From positions 744,001-808,000 of the forward strand of contig WWBZ02000022.1 in NCBI GenBank assembly GCA_011503125.2: a stretch of 64,000 bases of DNA, written 5' to 3'. Positions within the stretch are counted from its first letter, which is position 1. The number at the start of each line of letters is the position of its first letter. Position numbers and translations under genes: made by a program. This document shows, piece by piece, positions 46,645-59,815 of the stretch. The DNA is from Botryosphaeria dothidea. Its lineage: Eukaryota; Ascomycota; Dothideomycetes; Botryosphaeriales; Botryosphaeriaceae. Under the pieces are notes generated by a model. That model was given only the letters and a program-made list of their open reading frames with translations, was not told where the DNA came from and searched no databases.

Positions 46645-48183
46645 GGCTGAATGGCAGCTGGCCGACAAATAAGAAGTCACATAAAAAATGCTGTAGAGGA
46701 GGGAGAGAAGAAAAAGGCAATGTTGTTGCGAAGACTGCCAGCAGTACACGAAAAGGGAGTCATGTAAATGAAATAAATCCGAATTCAAAGCATGCAGAAA
46801 GTGGCAGGGGCAGCAGGCTTTCTTGTAATACTATTTTCTGGGCCGTCCTGCATTTTCATGGTCACCAGGGCTTGGCCGTGGAGCTTGGAAAAGCAGGCAT
46901 ACCGTTCTTGCCGCTCCCTTGCATGCTGGTGGATGGCAGAAGCGGCAGAAAAGACGGTCGCGTGTGGCTCCAAAACGGGATTTCTGTCTTTTCCGACTCG
47001 CCGCTTTTGGGATGGTTGTGGGCGGGAGAAACAGAAATGGCGCAGGTGTGGCAGTGTCCAACTGTTGCTCTGCCAATGCGGGGAAAAGGGCCGAGGCGCG
47101 GGGCAGGAAGACGCGGATGCTTCCATTCGTTTTCCATTTCTTATCAAGCCTATCGCTGTCGAACCGTCCTCGTGGGCCCCTCCGTGCTCCATCCATCCAT
47201 CCCTCTCACACGGTCTAAGCCTTCTATTCCTCCACCCTGTTCTCCCGTCCAATCCACGACTGTGGCGGAAGCCTGCGTGGACGCGGGTCGGCACAAAGAG
47301 TCGCCCACAACTCATCGGCTCTCAAAAATGTGGATGCGCGTGTGCGAGCTGAGTAGGCATCAGAAAGTGAACATCAGTACGACGTTGTGGACGATGACGG
47401 CTACAGTCAGGCCGGCACTGTCGATCCGCATCAGCTCTGCTCGATCAACGCTCTAGCCACACTAGCACAGTCTAGCCGCGTTATTTCTTATTTTCGTACT
47501 AGTACATCAAGCCGGCGCTGTTTGTATTGTGTCACGTCATTTTGTTTGGTATGCCAGCATCCGTCCGGCACCCGTTGAAGTTGCGTAGACGTGAGGTCAA
47601 CAAAAAAAAGAAGCCTTTCAGTACGGGAAATAACGGGGTTTGTCCCCGTACCCAATCGGTACATACCCTTAAAATTGAAGCCGATTTGCTGGTTAAAGTT
47701 TCACATGGACGAGACTCATGACCACTGCCTCACACAGCTTACCTTGCTTGGATAACGACCCACGAGCTCTCGTGACCAACATCCAGGTTGCGTCTCAGAG
47801 TCATGAGCTTCGTCTCGGAAAATCCAAGAGATAAGCAAATGGTGCAAGATTGTAGAGATAGCAACGTTAAGCAGAATGCTTGCGTAACTCGCTCGATTGT
47901 GTGCTATGTGATAGCTGTTTGTTTGCTAGGAAAAAAAAAGCTTGAAGAATTGTGTATTTTCTCCGATCGGTTTGAGGACTCCATGTAGAACCCTTCCCCC
48001 CCTAAAACGCAAAGTACCATCCATACCGTAGGGTATCAGCCAAATCCTTTAGAACGCCATGCCAAGGAAAAACAGAAAAGAAAACGCTCTGAGAAGCCTC
48101 AGAAAATCAGGACATCCACAAACGACTTCTGCCGCGTTGCTTTTGCGCAATTTGTGAAAACTTTTACCTCCATGCAAGCGATT
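46645..48183. other. Intergenic region, no supported gene
   Basis: About 1.5 kb. In 46800-47450 open frames exist in several phases on both strands, none with family features; they look like chance frames. The part at 47600-48180 is A-rich. Confidence 0.45.
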
Positions 48184-49869
48184 CTACCACTTCTCCTTGA
48201 CATCGAAGAATCCCTCGGCGAAACCTTCATCTTCCATGTCTTCGTCCATGGCATCTTCAACCTCGATCCTCGTGCCTAATGCCTCACGTCCTTCCCTGAT
48301 CATATCTTTCAACCGATCGTTGATCTTCCGCATGCTGGCGGCACTTTTCCGGTCTTCTTTGCGGCGTTGAGCGGCGAGCATCTGAATCTCAGGCGGTATA
48401 GGCGAATGGGGCTTATTTGGAGACGGACAGCTGAACGTACTCCCAGAAGTATGTCTCGAGTGAGGGCGGGAGCGGTTCGATGCGGCACTATCGGGACGCA
48501 GTCCGGGAGACCCGATACTGGAGACAGAGGAAGTGCGGCGTGCCACCGGTATCAAGGGGCGCCGTGCAGCTGTGCTACGTGGAATGTTGACTTTGGGTGG
48601 TCTTCGTTTCGACAGCCCAGGGCTGGGTGCTCGAAGGTCTTCGCTCATGCGGGGTACCATGATCCAGGAGTCAGAGCTGCTTTCTCCATGCTGGCTCTTC
48701 GACGGTCGGACCGCATAGTCGTCTTCGTCAAGTGGGTACTGGCCTGGCACAGGTGTACGCGAAAGATCGAAAGAAGACGATGACCGCACGTGTCCACGAA
48801 ATGTAGGAGAGGTGGCGTTGTCGTCGTTGGAGGTCTGCAAGGTGTACCCCTTTCCACCTCCAGCATAGAAGCCCATCAGACGGCTGGAGCGCGCAAACTC
48901 CCAGACCATGCCTGCAGTGTCGGCAACGAAGGTGAACAGGCAGTCGCTCCAGCCACCCCCGCCTCGATTGGGAGACGCCGGCTTCTTCCTCTTGTTTTCC
49001 GCAGCGCCCATTGCTGCCACAGTTGTGTCCTCCTGGTCACCGCTGGCTATGCTCCATCTTCGGCGAAAATTCATGTGAGGGTCGTTCCGATGGTTGATGT
49101 CGTTGTCGTAGGTCGCAGCGACTGCGAGACCTGGGGTGTCGAGGCCGCCCGCACATGTGTATCTTGTATTCACGAATGGCCCCGGGCTACCCGCGTCGGA
49201 CCGCATGATCGACGGTGTTTCCATGGGAGCCGAATACGGCGTGTTATATATATCTCCGTTTGAAGGGGGATCGGCTCGCAAGCGCTTCCGGCTCGAGCTC
49301 GGTGTCTCGCTCTCCCTAACCCCGTGGCGGTGCGCGCCGGAAGAATAGGAAAGAGTGGCCGGAGTCCGTGGAGGCTGAAAGAGATGAGCTGCAAAGCCGG
49401 ACGGCATGTCGAGGCCGGGAGCCAGACGTTTGCCGCACGGTCCAGGCAGGTTGTGAGATTGCGGCGAGGTTGTCATGCTGCGAGAAAGTTGCGGTAAAGG
49501 GATTGTGGGGTGAGGCTGCAGGAGGCGGACTGTAAAGGGCAGCCAAGCGCCGCCGGTCACAGAGGATGTGACGCTGGGCAAAGAGGCCACATCGGCGTTG
49601 TGAACGGCAGAGTGTTGCGACAAGTTTTGGAGTTGGCGCCAGAACCTTGAAGAGCTGAACAGCCTCCTCGGCGTGCTGGGGAGGGGGCTGGATCGAAGAG
49701 AGCTCACCCCGGTAACAAATCCTGGCACGGGCCCCGAATCTGCGGGCGATCCATCGTTGAGATAACTGGTGCGCGGGCGCGGGCGCGGGCGCGTGCCGAT
49801 ACCGAGGCTGGCCACGAGCGCTCGCTCCCACAAAACGCAGCCCTGAGCAAACAACCCAGACCGAGACAT
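48184..49869 (-). CDS. Conserved hypothetical, serine/arginine-rich fungal protein
   Basis: An intronless frame, 561 residues from the ATG at 49869. The ATG at 49476 (MTTSPQSHNLPG) is an equally good start and gives 430 residues; the stretch between them contains a hexanucleotide repeat encoding RPRPRPR and looks less conserved. The core has RRRWSIASGDQEDT, a short hydrophobic/aromatic block (GMVWEFARSSRLMGFYAGGG) and many SPxx and RS-type sites. The C-terminus has a basic helix (RRKEDRKSAASMRKINDRLKD) and an acidic tail (EDAMDEDMEDEGFAEGFF). No known domain is recognised; probably a nuclear or cytosolic regulatory protein, by composition only. Confidence 0.65.
   Translation of the reverse strand: MSRSGLFAQGCVLWERALVASLGIGTRPRPRPRTSYLNDGSPADSGPVPGFVTGVSSLRSSPLPSTPRRLFSSSRFWRQLQNLSQHSAVHNADVASLPSVTSSVTGGAWLPFTVRLLQPHPTIPLPQLSRSMTTSPQSHNLPGPCGKRLAPGLDMPSGFAAHLFQPPRTPATLSYSSGAHRHGVRESETPSSSRKRLRADPPSNGDIYNTPYSAPMETPSIMRSDAGSPGPFVNTRYTCAGGLDTPGLAVAATYDNDINHRNDPHMNFRRRWSIASGDQEDTTVAAMGAAENKRKKPASPNRGGGGWSDCLFTFVADTAGMVWEFARSSRLMGFYAGGGKGYTLQTSNDDNATSPTFRGHVRSSSSFDLSRTPVPGQYPLDEDDYAVRPSKSQHGESSSDSWIMVPRMSEDLRAPSPGLSKRRPPKVNIPRSTAARRPLIPVARRTSSVSSIGSPGLRPDSAASNRSRPHSRHTSGSTFSCPSPNKPHSPIPPEIQMLAAQRRKEDRKSAASMRKINDRLKDMIREGREALGTRIEVEDAMDEDMEDEGFAEGFFDVKEKW
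49771..49793. repeat. GGGCGC hexanucleotide microsatellite
   Basis: GCGCGGGCGCGGGCGCGGGCGCG: three and a half tandem copies of GGGCGC, lying in the doubtful N-terminal part of the minus-strand gene, where it reads Arg-Pro. Confidence 0.8.
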
Positions 49870-50243
49870 TGTTTCACGCCCAGGGCGCACCCGGCGGTGC
49901 GTCCAGTAAGATTGCCGCCTACAGGTACCACATGCCGTGCCCTTCCATCGCCAGGAGACGCTGGGAGCGCTGCCTAGCTCACATGCGCACGACCGGCACC
50001 GACGCGTACCTCTTCACCAGTGCAACCGTATATTCCATCTTAATCGTGATAGTGATCGTCCATTTCCTAACATTAAATCAAAACAGCAAACTGAGCGTGC
50101 TGCTTGCCTAACCAATCCGGTACTCCCTGTGCCATACATAGCACCCCCCCCCCCACACTCCTTCCGAGTGCAAACCCCTCCGGAGAAACGCCAGGGTATC
50201 CAGAGCCCCGCCGCAAGCAAATATCTGCACGCCGAGGCAGGCT
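49870..50243. other. Spacer with a C11 homopolymer
   Basis: 374 bp between ADA2's 3' end and the upstream gene start. An 11-base C run lies at 50144-50154. No gene. Confidence 0.5.
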
Positions 50244-51845
50244 CTATGACTTTGCAATCCATCCGCTATGAACAAAGAAATCGAATATTTTGCCGCCCTT
50301 CCTCTCATCGATCTTACAGATCTCTCTCGCCGCCTTCTTCTTCATGCTGCCACCTTGTTTGATTGCCTCCTGCATGAGCGCATCCTTAATGGCCATATAA
50401 GGCTTCGGCTTCAGATGCAAAATCGCACAAAGCTCTCTTTCTTCTGGCAGAAGCAGATGCAGGTCCGCCGCATTTTCGTCGTTGAGCTTTAACGAAGAGA
50501 GACCTTGGATAGGTTGGACCTGGAACTTCTGCTTATTCTGCTGCGGGACGACCCCGTTCGCATTTCCATTCGTAAGGGGCTTGTCCGCTGGGGAGACAGA
50601 GTTTGGTGGGGTCGGTTGCCCGTTGACGGATCGGAGCGGTAGATCAGGGGCAGTCAGAGCGGAGGTGGCGGATGTCGTCTCCTGAGGTATGGCCGGCTTG
50701 TTGATGCGGTTTGTCGCTAAACGGTCGAACGAGCCGACCGGAGGTCCTCTCGTCAATCGTTGATGCTTCTCCGCTTCATACTTCTCACCGGCCTTTAAGG
50801 TTGTGACCTGCATGAGTCTCCAGTCCTGGAGTTGTGCGATCGCCTGGCGCAGATTGTGCTCATATTCAAGCCCATCACAAAACTCCTTGAAATCCTCGTG
50901 CTTCATCATCCGGGCGAAGGGCTTGGCTTTGTTCAACAGATCTCTCTCCTCTTTTGTCCTCTTCTTATCCAGCGCCTGATTCTTGCGGTAGTCCAGAAGC
51001 TTGTGCTCGAAAAGGATCTTCTTCCGTTCTACACGGGCCGTAAGACGAGCATTGTAGATGTCCATAATGGTCATCTTAAGCTCCATTTCTGGTTCCAGCT
51101 CGCCCGTCTTTGGATTAATTCCATCGCCGGGATCGAACTGCATATGCTGGACAGCTTCTTCGGCCTCGTTGAAATATTCGGTTTCGAATTCCAATCGACC
51201 AGGCATGAATCCTTGGACTTCGTGACATGCAGGTACACTGGCGGTGGGCTTCTGCTTTGGCGTTGCGGGAGATGCATTCTTAGCAGCGTCCTTGCGTTCT
51301 TCTATCCTCCGCTTTTTCCTCTGTTGGAACTCTTCGCGGGGTATTTTCTCGCTGAGGCGCTTATCCTCAGGACTAGCGTGTTCGGGTAGTGGGAATTTGG
51401 AGCTGTAGATGTAGGTGTTGATGTAATGATCGCGCACTTCGTCCTTTGAACGGTAACCGCCAATGTGGTCGGCGATGTCGGCCCATGATCCCAGGCCATA
51501 CGTCTCTGCACCCTCCAGCAATGCCAATTCCTCGTCCGCGCCCCAGTCCTCGGTGAAGATGGGAATAGAATGCTGTTCGATAACATGGTACGAATGGGTG
51601 CGAGGGTCATGGTCCCGGGCGGTCTTCCCGTCAGAAAAGCAGGGTACACAGAGGTCGAATTCATGGCAGGCGGGACTGGCGCATCTTATTCGGACCTGCG
51701 CGCACGGTTAGCAGGAGCTGGTCGCGTCTAGCGCGTCTGGGGGAGCACATACCGTTGCGGTGATGTCGACGGAGCACACGTCGCACACGTACTTGACGCC
51801 GCCCTCGGTGCTCCGCACGGCCGTCTTCTTTTTGATGACGCCCAT
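50244..51845 (-). CDS. ADA2: SAGA/ADA transcriptional adaptor Ada2
   Basis: Two exons (51845-51753, 51695-50244) give 514 residues. The ATG at 51845 opens MGVIKKKTA, the usual Ada2 start. A ZZ zinc finger follows ([11 protein letters not shown] ... [19 protein letters not shown]). The SANT/Myb domain is at [19 protein letters not shown] and [12 protein letters not shown]. The middle is a helical ADA-box region. The C-terminal SWIRM domain is visible at [18 protein letters not shown] and ends [16 protein letters not shown]. Ada2 binds and potentiates the Gcn5 acetyltransferase in the nucleus. An in-frame ATG at 51890 would add 15 residues. Divergent from SCH9. Confidence 0.95.
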
Positions 51846-52439
51846 GTCGGCGTCGGCGCCCGGTGGTTGCCCGGCGCTTGTTGCCTCCAACTCCGCTCCG
51901 CCTGGGGACAGGTTGGCCCGAGGTCGCTCTCACGGGCCAGCCAACGTGTCGCGCGTCGTGCAAGGCGGGTGCAGGGGAGAATCGGGCGGGGGAATGCAGC
52001 GATAGCAGAGAGCGTAGAGTGAAGGTGGTCGCAGAGGTCGGGCGTGGAGCGCTCCCCGCAGTGCTGGTGGTGCTCGGGAGTCGAAGTTGTGGAGTCGGAG
52101 AATCAATGGCGCGCGCGCATGCTGCGGCCCAGAGGCGGCGCGATCATTGGCCTTAGCGGCGAACGGACAGCGCCCTCTAATCTGCGCGGCCTGACCCCCT
52201 CTCCCGTACCAGGTATACCACCGCCCTTCACAGCCACCCTCAAACACGAGTTTGCCGACCCTACTGCGTACAGGCCGCCGTGCATTTCAGCTTGGTTCTG
52301 GTCAGCGTCCTGTCCGATCGCCACTCTTTTTGAATCTCCTCGCACGCAAGCCCCGCGAGACGGGCCTTCCCTTCCGCTTCGCTGCCCATCGTTCCGCTCT
52401 CACCTGCCGCCGCTCCTCGCAACCCCCCAGACTGCCGCC
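51846..52439. promoter_or_regulatory. Divergent promoter region of ADA2 and SCH9
   Basis: A 594-bp interval between the two starts. It is GC-rich with no clear TATA element. Short upstream ATGs on the plus strand are possible uORFs in a long SCH9 leader, as is common for this kinase gene; this is inference. Confidence 0.45.
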
Positions 52440-54627
52440 ATGTCTTGGAAGCTCACCAAGAGTGCGTCCGCCATGATCGCCCGTCTAAGCGACTCGATCT
52501 GACTTTTGCACAGAGCTCAAGGAGACCCATCTCGCCCCGCTGGCGAACACCTTCAGCCGCTCCTCGTCCACCTCCACCATTGTCGACACCCCTAAGCCGG
52601 GCACCGCCAGCTCAACAAGTCCCGACGCCAAAGACCCCAATGGAATCGGTATGCTCCCAGTCTGCCTTCGTTCATCGCAGCAACTCCGCAGCTGACATTA
52701 CGCAGCCGCATCCGAAGCGAACGCCCAAGCGCCCGCGCCGCCGCTGAAGCCCGGTATTCTCATAGTCACACTTCATGAAGGCAAGACCTTTTCGTTGCCG
52801 CCCGGGGCGGAGCAGGCCTTTGGCCATAGCAGTGGACACCACCAAGGGTCCCTATCGCAGGGAGGCGGTTATTCGGTCGCCGGTTCAATGCGCCCCGGCT
52901 CTGGTGGAGTAGCAGGGTCCTACGTCAAGGGCCATGGGCGGCCGCAGTCTGCCACTGGCGCCATCAACCAGGCTCCGACCGTGCATGGTCGTTACTCGGC
53001 GAAGCATCTGCCATACGCATTGATCGATTTCGATAAGCAACAGGTCTTCGTCAACGCCGTGTCAGGTAACCCTGAGAACCCGGTATGGGCTGGAGACAAC
53101 ACCCAGTACAAGTTTGATGTGTCCCGAACAACGGATCTCTCCATCTCCCTATACATTCGTAACCCGAATGCCCCGCCGAACGCTGGTCGCAACGAGGACA
53201 TTTTCATCGGCACGTGCAAGGTTAACCCTCGCTTCGAGGAGGCGCAGCCCTACGTTGAAGACCCGAAGTCGAGTAAGAAAGACAAAGAAAAGGCGGCGGC
53301 AGCACATGCTGAGCACGAGCGGTCGCTCGGCCAGGTTGGTGCTGAGTGGATTGATGTGGCTTACGGCACGGGTAGCCTTAGGGTTGGCGTCCGTTTCGTG
53401 GAGAATAGGCAAGATCGCCTGACGATCGAAGACTTCGAGCTGCTCAAGGTTGTCGGAAAGGGAAGTTTCGGCAAGGTCATGCAAGTCATGTAAGTGCTTG
53501 GCACCGGACACTCGCCCTATTTGGCTACTAACAAATGATAACAGGAAGCGGGACACCCACCGTATCTATGCTCTCAAGACCATCCGTAAGGCTCACATCA
53601 TTTCGCGATCAGAAGTTGCACATACTCTGGCCGAAAGATCAGTGCTTGCGCAGATCAACAACCCCTTCATTGTACCTCTCAAATTCTCTTTCCAGTCGCC
53701 AGAGAAGCTTTACCTTGTCCTCGCCTTCGTTAACGGCGGCGAGCTTTTCCACCATCTTCAAAAGGAGCAGCGCTTCGACATCAATCGTGCACGTTTCTAC
53801 ACTGCCGAGCTGCTCTGCGCTCTGGAATGTCTCCACGGCTTCAACGTCATTTATCGAGACCTGAAGCCGGAGAACATCCTGCTTGATTACACTGGCCATA
53901 TCGCGCTCTGCGATTTCGGTCTGTGCAAGCTGGACATGAAGGATGAGGACCGGACGAACAGTGAGTGTAACCACCTGAAACATGAGCCTACCCCGCTGAC
54001 GTTAGACAGCATTCTGTGGAACACCGGAATACCTTGCCCCTGAACTACTCACTGGGGGTGGTTACACAAAGACGGTTGATTGGTGGACGCTTGGCGTGCT
54101 TCTCTACGAGATGCTCACGGGTCTACCGCCGTTCTACGATGAGAACACTAATGACATGTACCGCAAGATCCTTACTGAGCCCTTGCATTTCCCCGGCCCG
54201 GAAATTGTCCCGCCTGCCGCGCGGGATCTGCTCACTAGGCTTCTGGACCGGAACGCGGAGAAGAGACTCGGCGCGAACGGTGCTGCGGAGATCAAGGCGC
54301 ACTACTTCTTTCATAGCATCGACTGGAGGAAGCTCCTTGACCGCAAGTACGAGCCAAGTTTCAAACCCAGTGTGGTAAGTTTCGAGTCATGCATTCTTCA
54401 GAGATGTGCTTTGGGCTAACTTCAAATAGACGGATCAGAGGGATACGGCGAACTTTGACCGAGAGTTCACCTCCGAGGCACCGACGGACTCGTACGTTGA
54501 AGGCCCGATGCTCTCGCAAACAATGCAGCAGCAGTTTGCGGGCTGGTCGTACAACCGACCGGTTGCTGGTCTCGGTGACGCAGGAGGTAGCGTTGTCGAC
54601 AACTCGTTCGAGGATGCCGCTAGGTAA
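52440..54627 (+). CDS. SCH9: AGC protein kinase Sch9/SchA with C2 domain
   Basis: Six exons (52440-52461, 52514-52648, 52706-53489, 53545-53960, 54010-54374, 54430-54627) give 639 residues. A C2-like module lies in residues about 60-285 (ILIVTLHEGKTFSLPPG; KFDVSRTTDLSISLYIRN). The kinase domain spans about 295-560: GKGSFGKV, YALKTIRK, YRDLKPEN, DFGLCK and the T-loop TFCGTPEY. The AGC tail has NFDREFTSEAP (turn motif) and a hydrophobic motif QQFAGWSY. Sch9 is the TORC1-regulated, S6K/Akt-like kinase for growth, nutrient response and stress. The intron boundaries within the T-loop region keep phase. The protein stops shortly after DNSFEDAAR. Confidence 0.95.
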
Positions 54628-55725
54628 GGGGTTCGATGATTCAGTGATGCGCTAGCGGAGTCGAGGACGTCGCGATGGTGTTCAAGTCTGACGTCGCGGC
54701 GGATGTGGGCGGGAGCGGATAGGTACAATGGTTCGACAGGATGGATGAAAAGGGATTCTGTAGCGGGAGCTCTGGGCGTAACCTTTCGGCAAAGAAACCC
54801 TGCAGTGGTCGAAGGGTTCATTGGAGCAAGCTTCTTGACAAATTTCCATGGGCGGATGGCGCTGCATTCGGGATGGTTCTGCAGTTTCTTAGGTGATAGA
54901 TTTCTCCCTTTTCTCATGAGGCTGTTCAGACGAGTGACCATCAACATCATTGTTTACGGCTGACGATCAGTAAGAGGAGAGACGTTTCAACGACAGATAC
55001 AAAGAAAAATTTGACTTGGGAGCGCGCTACAACCGGCAATCGAGAACAGCCGGTGCTCCATGAATATAAAAGTTTACTATTCAATGTGCTGGTGCACGCT
55101 TAATGTCGGCTGAGGCAGATTCTGAAGTATTTGTGAGCAATTATGGTCGAGACGTCACTCGATGTCAGGCGTGCTCCGCTCTCGGGCTCGCGATTGAGCT
55201 TTGGCCCTCCGTCAGCTGCTGAGCGCCACGTGGGGGCATCGTGAAGTTCGTTCACGATAGAGATAGCATGCGGACATCGAGGCTCTGGTGTGCGACGATG
55301 CATCTCAATTGGTCCCAATTGGTGATTGATGATAGTAGAGACGCACCAATTTCAATGCAGGATGCGTTGCGGCCATGATGTTTCATGCATTGGGCTGCTC
55401 TGTCATCGTTGAAGCGCAGATGACACAGCTTCCGGGTGGCCCCACCTGAGGAATCCGACCGACCTCCGTGCCCTCTTCGACTGCCCCGCCTTCGCCATCG
55501 TCGTCTCTTCGCAACAACCGCGACCTCCGGGTAATTGCGTCAGGCTCAATCCTCCGCCGGAGCAAATTTCGTATCCTCCTCTCGCTTCTTCTACTTCTAC
55601 CACAAAAGGTACGCTGTTCCCTCACGATTGTCCTGCATTCCGCCGTTCACGTTCCGCGCCCCGCTCAACAACGTCATAACTGACCCAGCTGCATCGCGAA
55701 GCTCAACCATCCACCACCGCACAAC
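54628..55725. promoter_or_regulatory. Upstream region of pgi with a paired CCAAT/ATTGG site
   Basis: About 1.1 kb. At 55306-55322 lies CAATTGGTCCCAATTGG, two overlapping-strand CCAAT sites 10 bp apart, about 400 bp before the isomerase start. The first 400 bp after SCH9 hold only weak open frames that look like 3' region. Confidence 0.45.
55609..55688 (+). other. Probable 5'-UTR intron of pgi
   Basis: An 80-bp stretch with a good donor (GTACGC), a branch-like CATAACTGAC just before the acceptor and an AG at 55687-55688. It ends 37 bp before the isomerase ATG. Leader introns are common in highly expressed fungal glycolytic genes. Confidence 0.5.
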
Positions 55726-57557
<1,832 letters not shown>

Positions 57558-57947
57558 CTTGGGGCAGATGACGAGACACGCACAAGATACCGGTTGTGAA
57601 TGCAGGCATTTCCTTCTGAGGTGGATGCGGGTAGATTGAAAAAGCATATATAGTCAGAAGCGACATGACGAAATTCTATATGAGCTAAATGCAATTACTA
57701 TGCGTATGGACGAGTTGTCCAGTGCGGAGTTGACGGGAGTGTCGATCTTGCGGATTTCCAGAATTAGTGGGAGGCTCTAGTTCCCACACAGCTGGCCTCT
57801 CCGTACGCCGCCGGAGCTGCTGCACCACGCACCACCCGCGACACCCCACACGGCTACGGTTGCCGCCACAATGGCACTGTATTTCTTGTAATTCCAGGGT
57901 CTTTTTTGTCTTCTCAGCGCCGCATTGCACGATCACCCACCATCGCC
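57558..57947. other. Spacer between pgi and a membrane-protein gene
   Basis: About 390 bp; pgi 3' region and promoter of the next gene. No gene supported. Confidence 0.45.
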
Positions 57948-59127
57948 ATGGCGTCGCGCGCCATGTCCCTGCGCCTGGCGCTATCCCTTCTGCTCAGCTT
58001 CTACCTGAACCTAGCGCATGCCGTCTCCAGCCAGGAGCCCTTGAAGCCTCTAGAGGCGCGAGGGTATGCAGTTGGGGATGCGGTTCCGGTTACCTGCCTG
58101 AACAGGACTATGTGAGTTGCTGCTCGATACGACGTCATCCTGCGCAGAACCTCCGCTGACCATTACCGCAGCGACACTGGCGAACATGTAAGCGAACCTC
58201 CACACCCTCAACCCTAACGATTCGAGATGCGCGAATGCAGCACGAGCTTCTACAAAGTCGAGAACATGGCGACTGACGGGCGAGCACCATGCAGATTACA
58301 GACGCGTCGGGCCAGCTCCAGTACATCCCCTTCCCAGTCTGCAATGAGACGGGAAAGCCTCTGGAGCTCTACTTTGGCATTGAGAAAGGTATGGCCTTCC
58401 CTCAATGCCCTGAACGGCAACTGATCAAGGATCACACGAATGCTGACCCCTGCTTCCTTCCACAGACATGAACTGCACCATCGACTTCATCTCGGACCCC
58501 TTGTTCCACCTGCTCGAATTCTACGTCCACAACGACGCGCCCCTGACATGCCGCATCCCCTCGCGCCCGCTCTCGCAATCCGCCGATAGCGACAGCGGCG
58601 AATACAGCGTCGACGCCGTCTCGCAGAAGAGCGGCGCCATGGGCACCCAGAGCGGCGGCTTCACCCCGCTCATCATCGCCCTGACCGGCACCCTCCAGCT
58701 CAGCCACCTGCACATCTCGAACTACCTCAACGTGCTCGTCCACGCCGCGCCCCGCTCCATCGCACCCGGCACCATCGACGCCGCCACCGCGTACAGCGTC
58801 TCGCACGCGACCCGCAACACCAAGATCGTTATTGGGGATAGCTTGCCGCTGAGGTTGAGCGTCCGCTGGTACCCGAACACCGTGCTGCCTAGCCAGTGGG
58901 CGGGCGTGGGTGGCCACGTGTATATGAGTACGGTGGTGTATTGCATGCTGAGCGCGGGCGCCGCAACGGCGGTGTGCTTTGCGTGGTTTAGGGGCGTGGA
59001 GCTGCCGAGGCGGTTGAAGAGGTATGGGAAAGATAGGGCGATTGGCGTGGAAAGTGGAAGGGGGTATAATGGGTATGGGCTGGGTGTTGCTGGAGGGTAT
59101 GGGTATGCGGGTGGAAAGAGGGATTGA
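57948..59127 (+). CDS. Secretory-pathway type I membrane protein of unknown function
   Basis: Four exons (57948-58111, 58172-58187, 58295-58388, 58466-59127) give 311 residues. A cleavable signal peptide (MSLRLALSLLLSFYLNLAHA) precedes a luminal region with VTCLNRT, PFPVCNETGKPLELYFGIE and MNCTIDF, giving conserved-looking cysteines and N-glycosylation sites. One strong transmembrane segment lies near the end (HVYMSTVVYCMLSAGAATAV), followed by a basic, glycine/tyrosine-rich tail (GYNGYGLGVAGGYGYAGG). The second coding exon is only 16 nt; an alternative without it was considered, but it keeps frame and motif order. The family is found in other ascomycetes; no function is assigned. Confidence 0.65.
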
Positions 59128-59318
59128 GAGAATCAGTGCAAAGATAATGTCGGTCGGGAAATTGGATAAGAGATTTCGTGAGGAAAGCACATGACATTTG
59201 GAAACTTCAACCATAATTACGTCCGAGCAGTTGTGCTCGTTGTGGCAAAAATGATTTGCGTAGAGCTAATGGCGTGGATAGATAAAAGCGCAATAGCATT
59301 TGAAAGTATTTGACCGAA

Positions 59319-59756
59319 TCAGATCTCATTAAACAATAGCTGGTCCTGTCGGTCCTCAGCCTCAATGTCGACATAGGCATGTTCCACTCCGGAAACTTCA
59401 GGATAGTACCGGCATATGTTATTTGATCCAATCAGACCATATGAACCAGGTACGACGCTCGAGGCTCTGTAAATACGACCATTGGCACTTGGCGTATTAT
59501 AGATATACCCGGCCCGTGTTTCCTCTCCACTTCCCGAGTATACGCATCCGCTCTCCGGATCCTGGTGCCTTAGGTTCAGACCGCGTTTTCGGATTTCCCC
59601 AGATATATCCGATGCGGGTTCAAACATGTAGCTTAGTCGATTTAGCTGGATCTCGGAAGGGGATGGTTGAAGAAACGTCCGAGAAAGCTTGTCTTTTTGA
59701 AGAGGCGGCTGATTATAAAGGGAACCAGGGCCCCTGCTTCTTTTATGCTGTACCAC
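59319..59756 (-). CDS. Weak hypothetical open frame (102-145 aa)
   Basis: The frame is open over 145 codons but its upstream end has only GTG; the first ATG at 59627 leaves 102 residues (MFEPASDISGEIRKRG). Composition is ordinary with several tyrosines (GSYGLIGSNNICRYYPE). No family or introns recognised. It lies just upstream of, and divergent from, the secreted SnoaL-like gene. Could be a short real gene or chance. Confidence 0.25.
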   Translation of the reverse strand: MVQHKRSRGPGSLYNQPPLQKDKLSRTFLQPSPSEIQLNRLSYMFEPASDISGEIRKRGLNLRHQDPESGCVYSGSGEETRAGYIYNTPSANGRIYRASSVVPGSYGLIGSNNICRYYPEVSGVEHAYVDIEAEDRQDQLLFNEI

Positions 59757-59815
59757 ACGGTGTTGATTGATCTATACTTGTCTTTCACCTTGCAGAAGCA
59801 CTTTACAAGAAATCC

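Noticed and set aside
46785..47456. Long overlapping frames on both strands (up to 194 codons)
   Set aside because: All phases are open in the same stretch and none shows a family, hydrophobic pattern or splice support, so chance frames in a stop-poor region.
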